From assembly GCA_026874595.1 (NCBI GenBank), contig CM049322.1, forward strand, positions 43,772,840-43,836,839: a stretch of 64,000 bases of DNA. The letters are read 5' to 3'. The translations under genes and the position numbers were made by a program. The notes under the pieces were generated by a model that saw only the letters and a program-made list of their open reading frames with translations, did not search any database and was not told the origin of the DNA. The DNA is from Sipunculus nudus (Eukaryota > Annelida > Sipuncula > Golfingiida > Sipunculidae). Below, one piece after another: positions 1 to 12,984 of the stretch (positions are counted from its first letter, which is position 1; the number at the start of each line of letters is the position of its first letter).

Positions 1-229
1 CGAACCTCCATCAAGAATCTCCAAATTAGTCATTCGAACATACGTGCACGTTTCATGTAATTCATGTACTGCTCAATGAAACACGGGTTCACCTGTTCAG
101 TGGCAGAGCAATGATATACGAATGGACGGCTCCGACATTGGGGAAAGCGGAGTAGTCCTATGGAATGAAGGCGCCGTTGATGGGTATACATAGAAATGGT
201 GAGTTTTCCGTCCGTCCGTCAAAGATTTA

Positions 230-770
230 TGGTAACGCAATAACGTAAAACAAATTCACATGCAGTTACCGTACTCACATGATATGCTATGTCACGTTCG
301 AATACGGATGATGACCTTGACGCATTTTAAAGGTCAATAGGCGTTATTGGTAAAATACTCTTAACGCAATAACTAATAAAGAAAATGGAGACACAGTCAC
401 CAAAATTGCAGCATTGATATACCTTACATAGGACTAGGTCAGGTTAGAAAATGGAAGACCTTGACGCAATTGTTCAAGGTCACAGAAGTGATAATGCTAA
501 AATAATCTTAACGCAATAACCTGAGAAAAATATCAAGGCACAGTTACCAAGCTTGCTGCAATGAGACACCTCAAGAAGTGCTAGGTCAAGTTGAAGATGG
601 ATAACCTTGATGCATTTTTCAAGGCCAGAGAGGCGATAATACTAAAACGATTTAAATGATTTAACGCAGTATCTTGAAAAGATTTTGATTTCATGAAGCG
701 CTAGGTAGAATTTAAACATGGATGACCTTGATACATTTTTGAAGTCACAGAGGCAATCATTGTGGTTGCA
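230..770. repeat. Tandem repeat, about 121-147 bp unit, 4 decayed copies
   Basis: The phrase 'ccttgacgca' or close variants recurs at about 312, 459, 603 and 724. Each time it is followed by 'aaggtca' and 'taacgcaata'. Spacing is 147, 144 and 121 bases. Copies are clearly diverged. No reading frame runs through them. Confidence 0.65.
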
Positions 771-840
771 TTGCCCATCTCAAATTTCATACAGGTATTC
801 ACAGCCTTTTTTCTAGCTACTTCCACAACAGGTGTGGAAA

Positions 841-1290
841 ATACCAGATCTGTTGTATAGATCAACCTTTTTACCAGACCCGTTGTATAGATCAACCTTT
901 TTACCAGACCCGTTGTATAGATCAACCGTTTTACCAGACCCGTTGTATAGATCAACCGTTTTACCAGACCCGTTGTATAGATCAACCGTTTTACCAGACC
1001 CGTTGTATAGATCAACCGTTTTACCAGACCCGTTGTATAGATCAACCGTTTTACCAGACCCGTTGTATAGATCAACCGTTTTACCAGACCCGTTGTATAG
1101 ATCAACCGTTTTACCAGACCCGTTGTATAGATCAACCGTTTTACCAGACCCGTTGTATAGATCAACCTTCTTACCAGACCCGTTGTATAGATCAACCTTC
1201 TTACCAGACCCGTTGTATAGATCAACCTTTTTACCAGACCCGTTGTAAAGATCAACCTTTTTACAAGACCCGTTGTATAGATCAACCTTT
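841..1290. repeat. 30-bp minisatellite, 15 copies
   Basis: Fifteen head-to-tail 30-base units share the core CCCGTTGTATAGATCAACC. Because 30 is a multiple of three, both strands stay open across the array: the plus frame reads a 10-residue unit with DPLYRST, the minus frame one with RLIYTTGLV. Central copies carry 'accgtt' while copies at both edges carry 'acctt', so the middle looks homogenised. I read it as non-coding satellite, not a gene. Confidence 0.9.
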
Positions 1291-2144
1291 TTCTTGTGAG
1301 AATTTATGGCATTTGCGGGAAATATATATTATGGCGATTCTGATAACCTAAAATTGTAATGGATATGGTTTATCCTACGCCTCTACAAAATTTCAGAAAA
1401 ATCTGGTCATAAGTTCTTGCGTGAATTTGCTAAAAGACAATGCAACGAACCAAGGCTGAAGCTGTTTCTTTGCCATATATACTTTTACTGAAATGTGTTA
1501 ATCTGCTTTATTTTTATGTAGGTGAGTTCTCAGTTTTGGCTCAGACCTGCTAATTCCTTGACAACTAGCATTACTCAAACCAAACATTACCAAACATTAA
1601 TACTATTGAAATATATTTCTCTGAACCTGTATATTCACATTGGCAACTATACGTTTCGCGTACAAGAGATTTCAACAACATATGGATGTGTTTACTCATA
1701 ACGCATGTGTCTGTTAATATGCCTAAGACTACCCTCGACTGACTACATTGAATAAAGATCGTGTTTCACTATGTCGTCTGAGCTTCAATTATTACAAAGT
1801 ATCTTTCATGAACTTTCACTCTGTTATATGCATATAATTTCACAGCAGACTGCTTCATTATACAACAGTTACATGTACGACATTTCGAAAGCAATGATGC
1901 TGTCAGACCGATCTTATTTATTAGAAAAGAAGTTCTAACATTAAAATTCGTGCAACCTGTATATGCCTCAAGTCTCTTTCTAAAACTTATTTTATATCAG
2001 GTTTCTAGAATGAAATAATTTGCATTCTATGTTGATATTTTTGGGTAGGGGATTTCCTGTAGAATTCTAGGATAATGATCTTAATATGATGTTAGTGAAA
2101 CACATGACAACAGTTTCTTAGCAATAAACTTGAATACGGGTATT
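1291..2144. other. Unassigned sequence
   Basis: AT-rich sequence with stops in all frames. I see no repeat, exon or RNA signal in it. Confidence 0.5.
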
Positions 2145-2965
2145 TGACAAGCGACTAAGTGTGTCCACCAAATTCAGAGTAGGATTGGTGAAGTGAGGCA
2201 TGGATTGAGTGGCAAGGGGAAATAGAGTTAGATGTGTTACATATTAGCATGAATGTCTGCCACGTTAAATGATTGTAGGTGGCGCCACCAGTTATTTGAA
2301 TGAGAAACTATCCAAGATGCATACACATGCGAAATTTCAGGTGGAAAAGTCTAACCACTGCCTAGATATGAGTGATTTTATACCACAGCAGACAAACGGA
2401 TGGACGCTGTGCAAAAAGGGTTGCAGATGGCGCCACCAGTTGTGTGTATGATAAAGAGCTATGTGAGGTCCAAACACATGCAAAACCTCAAGCAGATACG
2501 TAAAACCAGTCCGGAGATATCAGCATGAATATATGCAGCATGAACGTGAATGTAGGTGGCGCCACCTGTCATAGAATCAAGAAAGCTATCTAGGATGTAT
2601 AAGCATGTCAGTCGAACCACTGCAGAGATAGGAGTAATTTTAACCCAAGGCAGACAAACAGATGGACGCTGTGAAAAAAAAATGTTTGCAGGTGGCGCCA
2701 CCATTTTTGTGTATGTTATGCGGCTATCCAAGGGCTATATTTGTGCAATTTATTTTTTTCTTATTGGTCAAATGAGTCCGAAGATATGTTGGTTAATGTG
2801 TCAAAACAAACGCCCAGATGGACGCACTGGAGAAAGGAAAGGTCAGAGAACAACGCCGAATGGTCAGGCACCAGTTCACATAGGACCTGATAATTGGTGT
2901 AAGTTTCAGATAAATCTGTCCAGTGGTCTCAGAGGATTTCTCCGGAAACGAATACGGCGACCATA
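2145..2965 (+). repeat. Interspersed repeat family A, copy 1
   Basis: The left end (GACAAGCGACTA, then GAAGTGAGGCATGGATTGAG near 2192) and the right end (near CCAGTGGTCTCAGAGGA) match the copy at 10333-11467. Inside are four units with the palindrome core TGGCGCCA, at 2278-2289, 2426-2437, 2555-2566 and 2691-2702, each near a 'cagacaaac...ggacgctgtg' segment. Short frames through it change from copy to copy and are not genes. Confidence 0.75.
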
Positions 2966-3625
2966 GTGAAATACATTCTTAGTTTGAACCCTTTCAACTC
3001 ATCTTATTTGATACATATTATGAAACTTTATTTCACGTGAAATGTACACATTAAACAGTATATTCTAAGTAGATATATATTAACTGTACCAGGGGTGACT
3101 GTCCGATATGTAACCTTGCCGGTAGAGGGCAATTATCAGGGTTATTGTCCGGGGGTAATTGTCCTGTGGCCCAAAGGCTTCTACCATTATTAACCTATTA
3201 AATCACAGAGAGCCATGCAGATTTTATGGATGATTGATCGCAAATAAAAATTTAAATATAAATTATAAGAACACACACACCCTCACACACACACACATAT
3301 ATATAAATGCGCTCAATTTCATGTTATTGTCTGTGTATCATGTGTATTCACAAACACTTAAAGTAAGAACTCGGGAAATTTGCATTATTAAGTTTAATGG
3401 CTTAATCTTTCTGTGTTTACTATTTGGTTTACATAACTAATGCATATCAATTTAATGTGCAATAGTAGGAATTTATTCATTTAGGGTTCTAGTTGCATTC
3501 TAGTTAACCTGCGCATCTATATATTTACTACTGCTATTTTAAGTAATATTGAGTGGCCTTATGTTATAACAGAACTGTGGCACAAATTAAGTTTGTCTAT
3601 TTCCCCCAGATATGGGCATATTAAT
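2966..3625. other. Unassigned sequence
   Basis: AT-rich and without long frames. It holds a short CA-rich run (about 3272-3298). Nothing else recognised. Confidence 0.45.
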
Positions 3626-6178
3626 AAAACAAGGGACATGTGGGTCACGGCGCTCAGCTTGAAATTGATTATGATAATATTTTTATAATCAGTTGAGTTT
3701 GTATTTAAGGATATGAGCTTTGTGAGTCCTGTGATCAAGTTTGAAGCAAATCTGTCAGCCCAAACTGGAATTATCATATGTTCACAAATGTGTGAATGGA
3801 TGGGCCCTATGACCATAACCTTGACCTTATGACCCCAAAATTAACCAGGCTCACCTCCTATTCGCAGGTTACCTATATGTGCTACTTGGAAGCTTTGATA
3901 TGAATTGTTCGGCTTAAAATGCATCCACAGTCTTTCTTAATAAGTGGGTCTTAAGTGTTAATAAGTGTGATCTTGACCTTTGATATCATGACCCAACAAG
4001 TGACCCATGGCTCATGACGCTCAGCCGACTGGCATGTTGACAACATATCCTTGCACAGGCAACTAATTAAGATAATGTAGGTGGCATCATAAATCATGCA
4101 TATTAGTTGAGGTTCATCAAGACCCATAAGCACACTAAATTTGATGACAATCCGTCCAGCCGTTCCTAAGTGTTCTAGCAATTTGTGTGTGGCCTTTACA
4201 TTACATAAAATAGGTCACAGTGACCTAATTTCAGGTTTCTGAGAACTTTGAAGGAACTCTCAGGATGTGAAGTAAGAAGATTCTAGGTCCAATGATAATG
4301 ATATGTGCCCTGCTTTGGTATCAAATTTTCAATCATTCTGGGGGTTGTTTATAAGCCCCATAGCTTGATTTGGGTAACAGAGGCCTAATTTAAGGTTTCC
4401 AAAAAGGTTTTTCATGGACCTCCCTGTATGTCAAAATTAAAACATTCTAGGTCCAATGGCGCCACCAGTCTGCAGAAACTGATGAAACACTCCTTGATCA
4501 ATATCCATGCAAAAAATCATGGTGATTAATGCATTAGTTGTTCAGATGCTTGAGCTTTTGTATCAAAGGTTCCATTATTCTGGGTGGGTACTTCGAAGCC
4601 CCATAGCTCTGAGGTTATGGGTAACAGAGAACTAGTTTTAGGTTTCCAAGGAGACTTTTCATGGGCCTCCCTGCATGTCAAGATGGAATATTCTTGGTCT
4701 ATTCGTTACGATTTGTGTCCTGTTAACAGATGACCGCATATTTTAAGGTCTCAAAAATAGAGCAAAAAATTGTAAAAATATGAAAAAAAATACAGGTGGC
4801 GCCACCAGTCTGCAGAAACTGTTGAAACACTCCATGGTCAATATCCTTGCAAAGAATCATGGTGATCAATGCATTACTTCTTCAGATACTTTAGCTTTTG
4901 TATCAAATTTTTCATTATTCTTGGCGGTACTTCGGAGCCCCACAGCTCGAAGAATATGGGTAACAGAGACCAAATTCCAGGTTTCCAAGGAGATTTTTTT
5001 CATGGACCTCTCTGGATGTAAAGTTAGAAGATTCCAGGTCCAGCAGTTATGATTTGTGCCCTGTTAAGGTTCAAAGAGTGATTGCTAAAGCTGAGATGAC
5101 TTACAGTCAGCTGAGCTAAAAATGAGTCTCGCTTTAGAGGTGGGCTATATATAACTCAAGTTTTGAATCGTTCCAAATTGATTTGTCAATCCTAACTGGA
5201 GTTATCATCAGGAAACAAATTTGATGGACATACAGAAAGACAAACAGATGGAGAGACGGACGGAAAGGGTGATTAACATAGAGCATCCGCTAATTCATGC
5301 GGGGCCCTAATAACACTCAAGGTTTCAGGACACTAGATGACAAACCGAGTTCCACATCTGATAGTATCAATATAATTCGGATGTATCAAAATGTAGGGGA
5401 AAAATCATTAAAGAATATAAAAAAATATATGTGCGCCACCAGTCTTCAGTAACTGAAGAAACCACTCATAAACAGGGGCGGATACAGGAATTGGCCGGGT
5501 AGCGGGTGAGCCTAGGCGCGAAGCCGCGGGAGGGTAGGGGGGAGGGTAATGGCCCTTGTGTAGAAATTGCTTAAAGATATAGGTTGTAATCGTGCAATCT
5601 TGGGTCGCTTAAATGAATTTTAAGCAAAACATACATTATTACAGTTGGTCCACTTGGTGTACCATGAGTTTTTTGCCCAGAATGTTTTGGTTAGGTTGAA
5701 AAGGGGGGGAGCACCAGGTTTCGGAACACTAAATGAAACAACAATTGAGAAACTGTCATAATTGCTGTCATTTGATGGTCTAAAAAAACAGAAAAAAAAA
5801 TCGTAAAAATTAGAAAAAAAATGTAGGTGGCGCCACCAGATTTTGGGAACTGACAACCTACTGGTCAATATTCAAGGCAAGATTAGAGGCGATTCATGTA
5901 TTAATTATCAAGATACTTGAGGTTTTTTATCAAATTTTAAATTATTGTGAGGGGTACTCACAAGCTCAATAGCTGGGAGGATATAGGTCAGAGTGACCTT
6001 ATTTCAGTTTTCCAAGGAGATTTTACCTCCCAGGATATTCAGTTGCACGTTTCTAGGTTCTTCGGTGTCAAAATGTGCCAGTCTAACTTACGGACGAACA
6101 GACAGACAGCTTGACGGACGTCGGACGCTGACCGATCAGTATAGCTCAGTTGACTTACAGTCAGCTGAGCTCAAAATA
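3626..6178 (-). repeat. Interspersed repeat family B, two overlapping or nested copies
   Basis: Two left ends (3626, AACAAGGGACATGTGGGTCA; 3993, CAAGTGACCCATGGCTCATG) are followed by two right ends near 5122 and 6175 (CAGTCAGCTGAGCT). This suggests one copy inserted in, or joined to, another. Inside are 'ccttgacctt...atgacccc' modules, palindromes TGGCGCCA at about 4459, 4798 and 5827, and runs of GACAGACAG type. Relative to the copies at 35378 and 55583 the orientation is reversed. Confidence 0.65.
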
Positions 6179-8116
6179 TATTGTGTTCATGGCATAGGTA
6201 GTAGACTTTAACCATTAACTATTTACATTAACCAAGCATGCCTCAGTTCTTTGAAACCTAGCCTGTAGAAATGAAAGCCCACTGGAGAGGTCAAATAGAT
6301 TTTAAATCTGTGTTTGAAAAAAGAGAGACACTGGTTCCATGCAATGTTAAATGATAAAGAAAACCAAAACGTGTATCACGACCTTTTTCGAGTGTAGACT
6401 CGACCTTTCCGAATGTGAAATGTAAGCATTCGTTCTGATTGCTACCTCAAGCAAAGTATTCTAAATTTTGTTAAATTATTTACATTGTAATTATGGGAAA
6501 TGGTCAAAAAAATTTCCTGAAACAATCTGCTTAATTTAATTAAGGGAAGACCTTTACATTTTGTTCGGATCTTACTGCTTTCAAATATACTGTAAAACCG
6601 GAAATTTTCGCGTGAGCACAATTTTTGCAGCAGTGTATAAATCCTTTTTTTTTAATACAAGATTAACAAGCCGTGACATAAAACAAGATGGACCAAGGGT
6701 CAATTTAGATCATTTTCCTTTAAACATCAAATTGAACCTATTGACTCGTGACGGTTATGGTAAGCCGATAATAAGGTTCAAACTCCGAGTAATTATTTGC
6801 GAGAGCCTCTTTTGCGCTAAATACTTAGTATGCGGGGGCAGCCACTTTTTTGTAAACCATTACTAGTTTGACCATTCATCTATTCTCATTGTTGGTGCTT
6901 GTTGATGCAATAATCTATAAACATTTAGTAAAAAAGAAATCCAATCCGATTCGAGAATATCTCATGCTCGAGAAATGTCGATCTACATCAATAAGCGAAA
7001 TTTGAGGTTTCGCGAAAATAACATGCTTTACATTATCAGGTAATCTAATAAACTTAAATCTAGTGCATATCCCGATATTTAGATAAGGTTCTTTCGCAGA
7101 GATCCACAAGCTTGTATTCACGTTGTGTGTTTCTAGGGCTACCCAGCCAACCTTAACATTGAGCACTGGCGTTCACAAGCAATTAGGTCAACCGAGGTTT
7201 GTGTATTCCTGTGTCAGTGTAAAGTCTTCATATCTATTTGCGTGTCACGGGGTAACTATGTCAATATAAGGGAAAAAACTTATTACAGCGTGTAGATTTT
7301 CAATTCTGTTGACACTGAGTGAGTGACCCCGAATCACCACTTTAGTGATAGAGGCATGCATGAGGCATAACAACTAAGCTATTAGAGTTATAACAATAAT
7401 GAAGGTACACGCGGAGAGCTAGTTCCTGTCCTGACATGTAACTGAGGTCACCTTGAAACCATTACCTTGAAAGCGTCACCTTGAACCTGACTACAGTGCA
7501 GTATTTAGTATACATATATATTCGCCAATTTACGCGATCTGACTGGGATTTCACGGAGCTTGACAAAGCTTGACAAATGACCACTATCTGTCCTGCTGAT
7601 CGGCCATTTTGTACCATTCAGCGGAAATTATAATTAGTTTGACTTTTCTTATCATGATCTGACCCTTTTTCTAGCTCTGATCTATACGAATAATATATAC
7701 ATAAATCTAGTTTACCAATAAATACGTGTTGCGGACAAGGATTCGGTCTGCTTAGCAATAACGTTTTATCTATCTAAACTGTATGCAGTTATGATGTTGC
7801 TGCTAAAATGTAAATATCAATTAAAACCGAGTTTAACTCACCGGTATAAAATACAGCAAATGAAATTTTCCTCGAGCAGAGTGGTATATGTTATGATGCT
7901 GAACCCGGAACTAACGACCAACAGAAACTTGGAAAAAAAAAAAAAACTGGGCAAAAGAACAAGATTACACTGACATCTATCGGTTATGTGATAAACTGTC
8001 TGTGTATTCTTGATACTGCTCCTGTGAATAAAATATGGTTGATCTTCCGTTTTAATATTTATTTATCACGAATAGTATGATCAGATAATAATATTTTTTT
8101 TTCTGCTCTTAATATT

Positions 8117-8119
<3 letters not shown>
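6179..8119. other. Unassigned sequence
   Basis: About 1.9 kb without a credible gene. Around 6590 'tgtaaaaccggaaattttcgcg' resembles the edge of a dispersed element and 'tttcgcgaaaataac' occurs near 7009, but I could not pair them as inverted ends. Small frames here have no recognisable content. Confidence 0.4.
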
Positions 8120-8164
<45 letters not shown>

Positions 8165-8306
8165 GGAGTTCTTGGTAATATTTCTTGAATGAATTTTTGA
8201 GTATTTCAAGTTGTCGTGTATATGCCCTGTCATACCTCTCGCTTTCTTGCACTATTGTTTATGTAAGATATAATATATGTAGATATGTATGTATATATAT
8301 ATATAA

Positions 8307-8349
<43 letters not shown>
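8120..8349. repeat. AT microsatellites
   Basis: Two long TA runs, 8120-8162 and about 8291-8349, separated by unique sequence. Frames crossing them give only I/Y repeats. Confidence 0.9.
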
Positions 8350-8354
<5 letters not shown>

Positions 8355-8621
8355 ATATATTATAGGCACACATGTAAGTACAAAAGTTGTTCCGGTTAAG
8401 CTTTTTAGCTCTTGATGCTGTGAGATACATGCAACACCACAGGCACTTGACGCAACGAACGGGGGGGGGGGGGCAATGTAAATTAAGCACTGGAGGACCC
8501 CTTTTTCGTCTTTTTCAAATCTTTTCGTTAATCAAATTGATTTTCCTGATTGTGAGTGCCTATATACTGAAATCATACCGTTATCCGCTCAAACACGCCT
8601 TAATTATAATCAGTTATTCAT

Positions 8622-9831
8622 ATTTCCCAGAATAAAACGATTTAACTGACGTCTGTGAGTTGTGCAATAAACTAGGCATGCTAAACAAGTACAGCTGTTG
8701 CATTGTCTGACACGGGATACATTTCTGTTTTTTTTTTTTTTTTTTAACAAAGTTAGGCCTGTTCCTTGTTTACATTTTACAGGGAGAATGTTATGTAGAT
8801 TGTGCCAAGTGACCATGATATTTTGGAAATGTCCTTTTTTGACATTCATATTTGATACTTTATATAAGTTAAGAACGGTTGTACTTAATAAATGTTCGTA
8901 TTGACCACAGTCACCTGACCTGTGAATTCAGAATAAATCAGTAGTATTTCTAAACATAAAATATATATGCATTCTCTGAGTAACCTAAGCCTACATATAC
9001 TCGGAGGCTCCATATGTCATTTAGGTTTAGAAAATTATTGTTGTTATTGTTCATGAGCGGATCCAGGGGAGAGAGGGCAAGGGGTCCGGACCCCTTTTCG
9101 AGCCGTAACCTTTTAAGAATTTCACAATCATTGCAGCATGGACCCCCCCCCCCCCCCCCGCTCAAATACGCCTTAATTATAATATGTTACGATCCCCCCC
9201 CCCCCCCCAACAAGGTGTCAAGTGCCGGTGGCATGCATCTGATCTTCATAAAACATGTCTGACTTACCTGGATATACTAAGCTCTCAAGGAAGATTCCTA
9301 CTAGCAGAGGGATGCCTATTATTAAACGCAACATCCACTAAATGGTGACTCAGGAATGAACACTTAACCGAAAACTGCAGGAAATCCCGGTTTCCATATT
9401 TCCCAGAATGAAACGATTTAACTGACATCTGTGGGTTGTGCAATAAACTAAGCATGCTAAACAATTGCAGTTGTCTCACACATGATACATTCCTGTCTGT
9501 TCACAAAGTCAGGCCTTTTTTTTCTTGTTTATATTAAACAGGGAGAATGTTATGTAGATTTGTGCCCCGTGACCATGATTTATTGGAAATGTCCCTTTTT
9601 GACATTCATAGTTGCTACTTTATATAAGATAAGAACGGTTGTAGTTAATGAATGTTCATATTGACCACAGGCACCTGACCTGTGAATTCAGAATAAATCA
9701 GTAGTTTTTCTAAACATAAAAGATGTATGCATCCTCTGAGTAACCCAGGCCTACATATACTCGGAGGCTCCATATATCATTTAGGTTTAGAAAATTATTG
9801 CTGTTGTAATTGTTCATCAGCTGATCCAGGG
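8622..9831 (+). repeat. Tandem segmental duplication, about 760 bp apart
   Basis: Copy 1 (about 8622-9066) and copy 2 (about 9396-9831) share landmarks 759-760 bases apart: GGGAGAATGTTATGTAGATT at 8782 and 9541, and TACTCGGAGGCTCCATAT further on. By eye they differ by roughly a tenth. Between them are C-runs (9145-9159, 9194-9208). No convincing coding sequence; paired short frames simply reflect the duplication. Confidence 0.8.
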
Positions 9832-10041
9832 GGGGGGGGGGGGGGGGGGGGGGGGCAGGGGGTCCGGACCCAATTTTCAAGCCGTCACCATTTAAAGGCT
9901 TTCACGCCATTCATTGCAGCCTGGAACCACCCCCACCCCCCCCCCCCCCCCCCCCTTCCTGAACTGGGGACTTATTTTTGGGTTTATCATTCATCCTCCT
10001 CAGTTGGACCCCCGTCCTTCTTAAATCCTGGATCCGCCCCT
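9816..10041. mobile_element. hAT-like MITE with G-run and C-run core
   Basis: The left edge CAGCTGATCCAGGGGG and the right edge CCTGGATCCGCCCCTG are imperfect inverted copies of CAGGGGCGGATCCAGG, a hAT-like end. The inside has a G run (about 9829-9855) and a C run (about 9936-9954). No target duplication could be fixed. Related fragments are at 5475, 9058 and 20030. Confidence 0.5.
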
Positions 10042-10112
10042 GTTATTGTTTTTATTTTTATTATTGATCTTGTTATTATTATCATTCTTATTTTTTATGA
10101 TCATAAATATAA

Positions 10113-10113
<1 letters not shown>

Positions 10114-10152
<39 letters not shown>

Positions 10153-10166
10153 TCTATTATTATTAT
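10114..10166. repeat. ATT microsatellite
   Basis: A run of TTA triplets with one interruption near 10152. Confidence 0.9.
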
Positions 10167-10332
10167 GGGTATTTTTATAAGGGCTGCGTATCGGTCAGCG
10201 TATATGGGTACAATATGAATCGCGATATCCGATACGTGTTGACGATACGCTTATTTTTTTCTGTATCATTTCTGATTAAAATGTTCGTGGATAAACTTTT
10301 TCCTAAACAAAGAAAAACTACAAAACGGGTAG

Positions 10333-11467
10333 TCGACAAGCGACTACGTGTATCCGCCGAAATCAGAGTGGGAAGGGTGAAGTGAGGCATGGATTGAGTG
10401 GCAAGGGGAAATAGAGTTAGGTGTGTGGCATATTAGCGTGGATGTCTGCAGCCGAAATGTCTATGTAGGTGGTGCCACCTACCACAAAATCCAGAAAGCT
10501 ATCCAAATTGTATAAACATGCAAAATTTTAGGCAGATAGGTCAAACCACTACTGAGATACTAGTATCACCACTACTGAGATACGAGTGATTTTATCCCAC
10601 GGCAGACAAACAGACGGACACCGTGCAAAAATGGTTGCAGGTGGCGCCACTTCAGTTTGCGTAAAATAAAGAGCTATGCGAGATCTATACACATGCAAAA
10701 TTTCAGGAGGATACAGCAAACCAGTCCTGAGATAAAAGCCTGGATGTCTGCAGCGTGAACATAAATGTAGGTAGCGCCACATGCCACAAAATCCAGAAAT
10801 CAATCCAAGATGAATAAACCTGCAAAATTTAGGCAGATAAGTCAAACCACTGCCGAGATATGAGTGATTTTTTTTCCCACGGCAAACAAACAGAGGGACG
10901 CTGTGTAAAAATGGTTGCAGGTGGCGCCACCTATTTTTCGTATGATAAAGAGCTAGGTGAGATATATATATACACATTCAAATATATTAAAGGATATGTC
11001 AAACCAGTCTTGAGATATAATCTTGTATGTCTGCAGCCTTAACGTGATTGTAGGTGGCACCACCAGTCATAAAATCAGGAAAGCTCTCGTGGATGTATAC
11101 ACATGCAAAAATTCAGGTGGATTTGTCCAACCAATGCAAAAAATATGAGTGATTTTAAGGCCAATTAACAGATGGTCGCTGTGCAAAAATGCCTGCAGGT
11201 GGTGCCACCATTTTTAGTGTATGTTATAAAGCTATCCAAGGGCTACATTCGTGCAAAATTGTTAGCCTTATCGGTCAAACGGTTTCCGAGATATGTGGGT
11301 TTATGTGGGGAAACAGACGCACAAATGGACGCTGGGTAGAGAGGACAGGTCAGAGGTCAACCAAAAATGAAGGCGCAGCAGTTCACATGTGACTCGATCA
11401 TAATTCTGAATTAAAAAAAAAATGCCCAGTGGTTACGGAGGAGTTCCCCGGAAACCTATGCAACGGC
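10333..11467 (+). repeat. Interspersed repeat family A, copy 2
   Basis: Same left end (GACAAGCGACTA, GAAGTGAGGCATGGATTGAG) and right end (CCAGTGGTTACGGAGGA) as the copy at 2145-2965, but longer: six palindrome-bearing modules instead of four. The cores (perfect or one base off TGGCGCCA) are near 10474, 10643, 10774, 10924, 11054 and 11200. The difference in module number suggests expansion by unequal exchange. Confidence 0.75.
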
Positions 11468-12861
11468 GTGCAACTGAAAACATAGTATCCACAAAACTGC
11501 TTTGGAGGATACAAATATTAGTGTAACATCATTCACACGTGCCGGTTCTCATGGATAGCTGTATATATTTATATGTGGGGCATTTCATAGTATCTGTGAC
11601 ATAGAAGTAAGAAAAAAAGATTGTAAGAATCCTTTAAAAAATTTGATCTAATTGAACAATAAGCTTTAATATTTCAGCACAGAACACCAACGATAAAACA
11701 TTGATATTACACATCACGTACGGGACAAATTTCAAATTGAAGTCATTATCTAAGGAAAACTGCTAATTACGTTAGCGTCATACTGACAACGTGATTTAAG
11801 GTACTTAAATATTCATGCCATGTTAATTATATATAATTTTCTCTTATCAAGCTGTATTCTTCATCACAGTTTTTATCCCATCTGTTACGTTTAAATTAAA
11901 AAAAAAATCAATGTTTTTTATTTCAAAAAGGCTGTTCTTGGCTTAAACTCTTAGTATCTCCTCCTAGGATTGAATTACAAAATAACTGCAGGTCAATGTT
12001 ATCAAATTTTGGAAAGTTAACTTAATAGTGATAGATTTAAATTTGTCATGGACGGGACACTATGACTCGGAGCGTGTTTATGGAACAGAACATGGTACAA
12101 AAATTTACTGCGATATCACAAAAGACAACATTTGACAAAAAACATTAACACTTTGCATTGGCATATTCGTTAAACAGTGATAAAATTTATAAACTTATGT
12201 CATATATACGGCACATGATTTCACGGACAGGACAAACATATATAGATCTTATCAGTGACATGACATTTTATAACTAAAAGAAACAAGATAACATCCACTG
12301 GATGGTGCTTTCATGGTTGAGCTGGGATAAGATTGTAGACTCTTCACAGTCAATACATTTATTAAACAAACAGTAGCAACATCACATTGTCATGGCCACG
12401 TCCTCAATATATTAAATGCTTATGGGTAATGATTTTGCAACAGCAAAAAAACCAAACATCTACTTAACTAGTCTAAGTTGAACTCTTAATCTCTTTTTAA
12501 TACGTACATCTTAATATAAATAATATGAAAAAATATTTTACATTAAAACCATATTAGTCAGGATATTGGTCTTTATTTCAGAAAGGGAACCAAGGCAGCA
12601 TTAAAAAGTGATTTGTGATTAGTTGCCGTTTCAAAGTAGATGCGACATGTCTCACTTTATAATGTGTTTAAGATAGAAACATGTTTTAAACATGTGGTAC
12701 GGCCCTGTTATTTTAATTTTTTTTTTAGTTCTTGGACGTTTCAGCATGTGGACCCACGTTTCGCTGCAAATCAAATCGAACGGGTGGGCTTTTTCGGTGC
12801 ATTAACGGACACTTTATGACGGAAACGTGCAGTTAACGGATCGGATGAAAGTAAGAGCTAG
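11468..12861. other. Unassigned sequence
   Basis: AT-rich, about 1.4 kb, stops in all frames, no repeat structure that I can see. Confidence 0.45.
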
Positions 12862-12984
12862 GACAGTGGAAAACTACCTGTCAATAGATATGGAATGAGG
12901 AAGGAATCGTCAGTGGACGAAGTCGAAGCATGGGCTCAACGCACATTCAAATTTGGAGAAGCTGCATACAGACTGAAAGGTTAA
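12862..12984 (+). pseudogene. Coding-like fragment, 40 codons, unknown family
   Basis: A 40-codon frame with balanced, protein-like composition (it includes RKESSVDEVEAWAQRTFKFG) runs from just after a TAG to a TAA at 12982. It has charged and aromatic residues in an amphipathic pattern, unlike the surrounding AT-rich noise. A weak donor-like 'aaag|gttaat' lies at its end. It could be a stray exon or a leftover of a mobile-element protein. I cannot name the family. Confidence 0.3.

Noticed and set aside
701-1285. Long reading frames on both strands of the 30-bp array
   Set aside because: They are made by the repeat length being a multiple of three; no start context, no unique protein sequence apart from short flanks.
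2269-2966. Open frames of 60-136 codons in family A
   Set aside because: They differ between copies of the repeat and show no shared protein.
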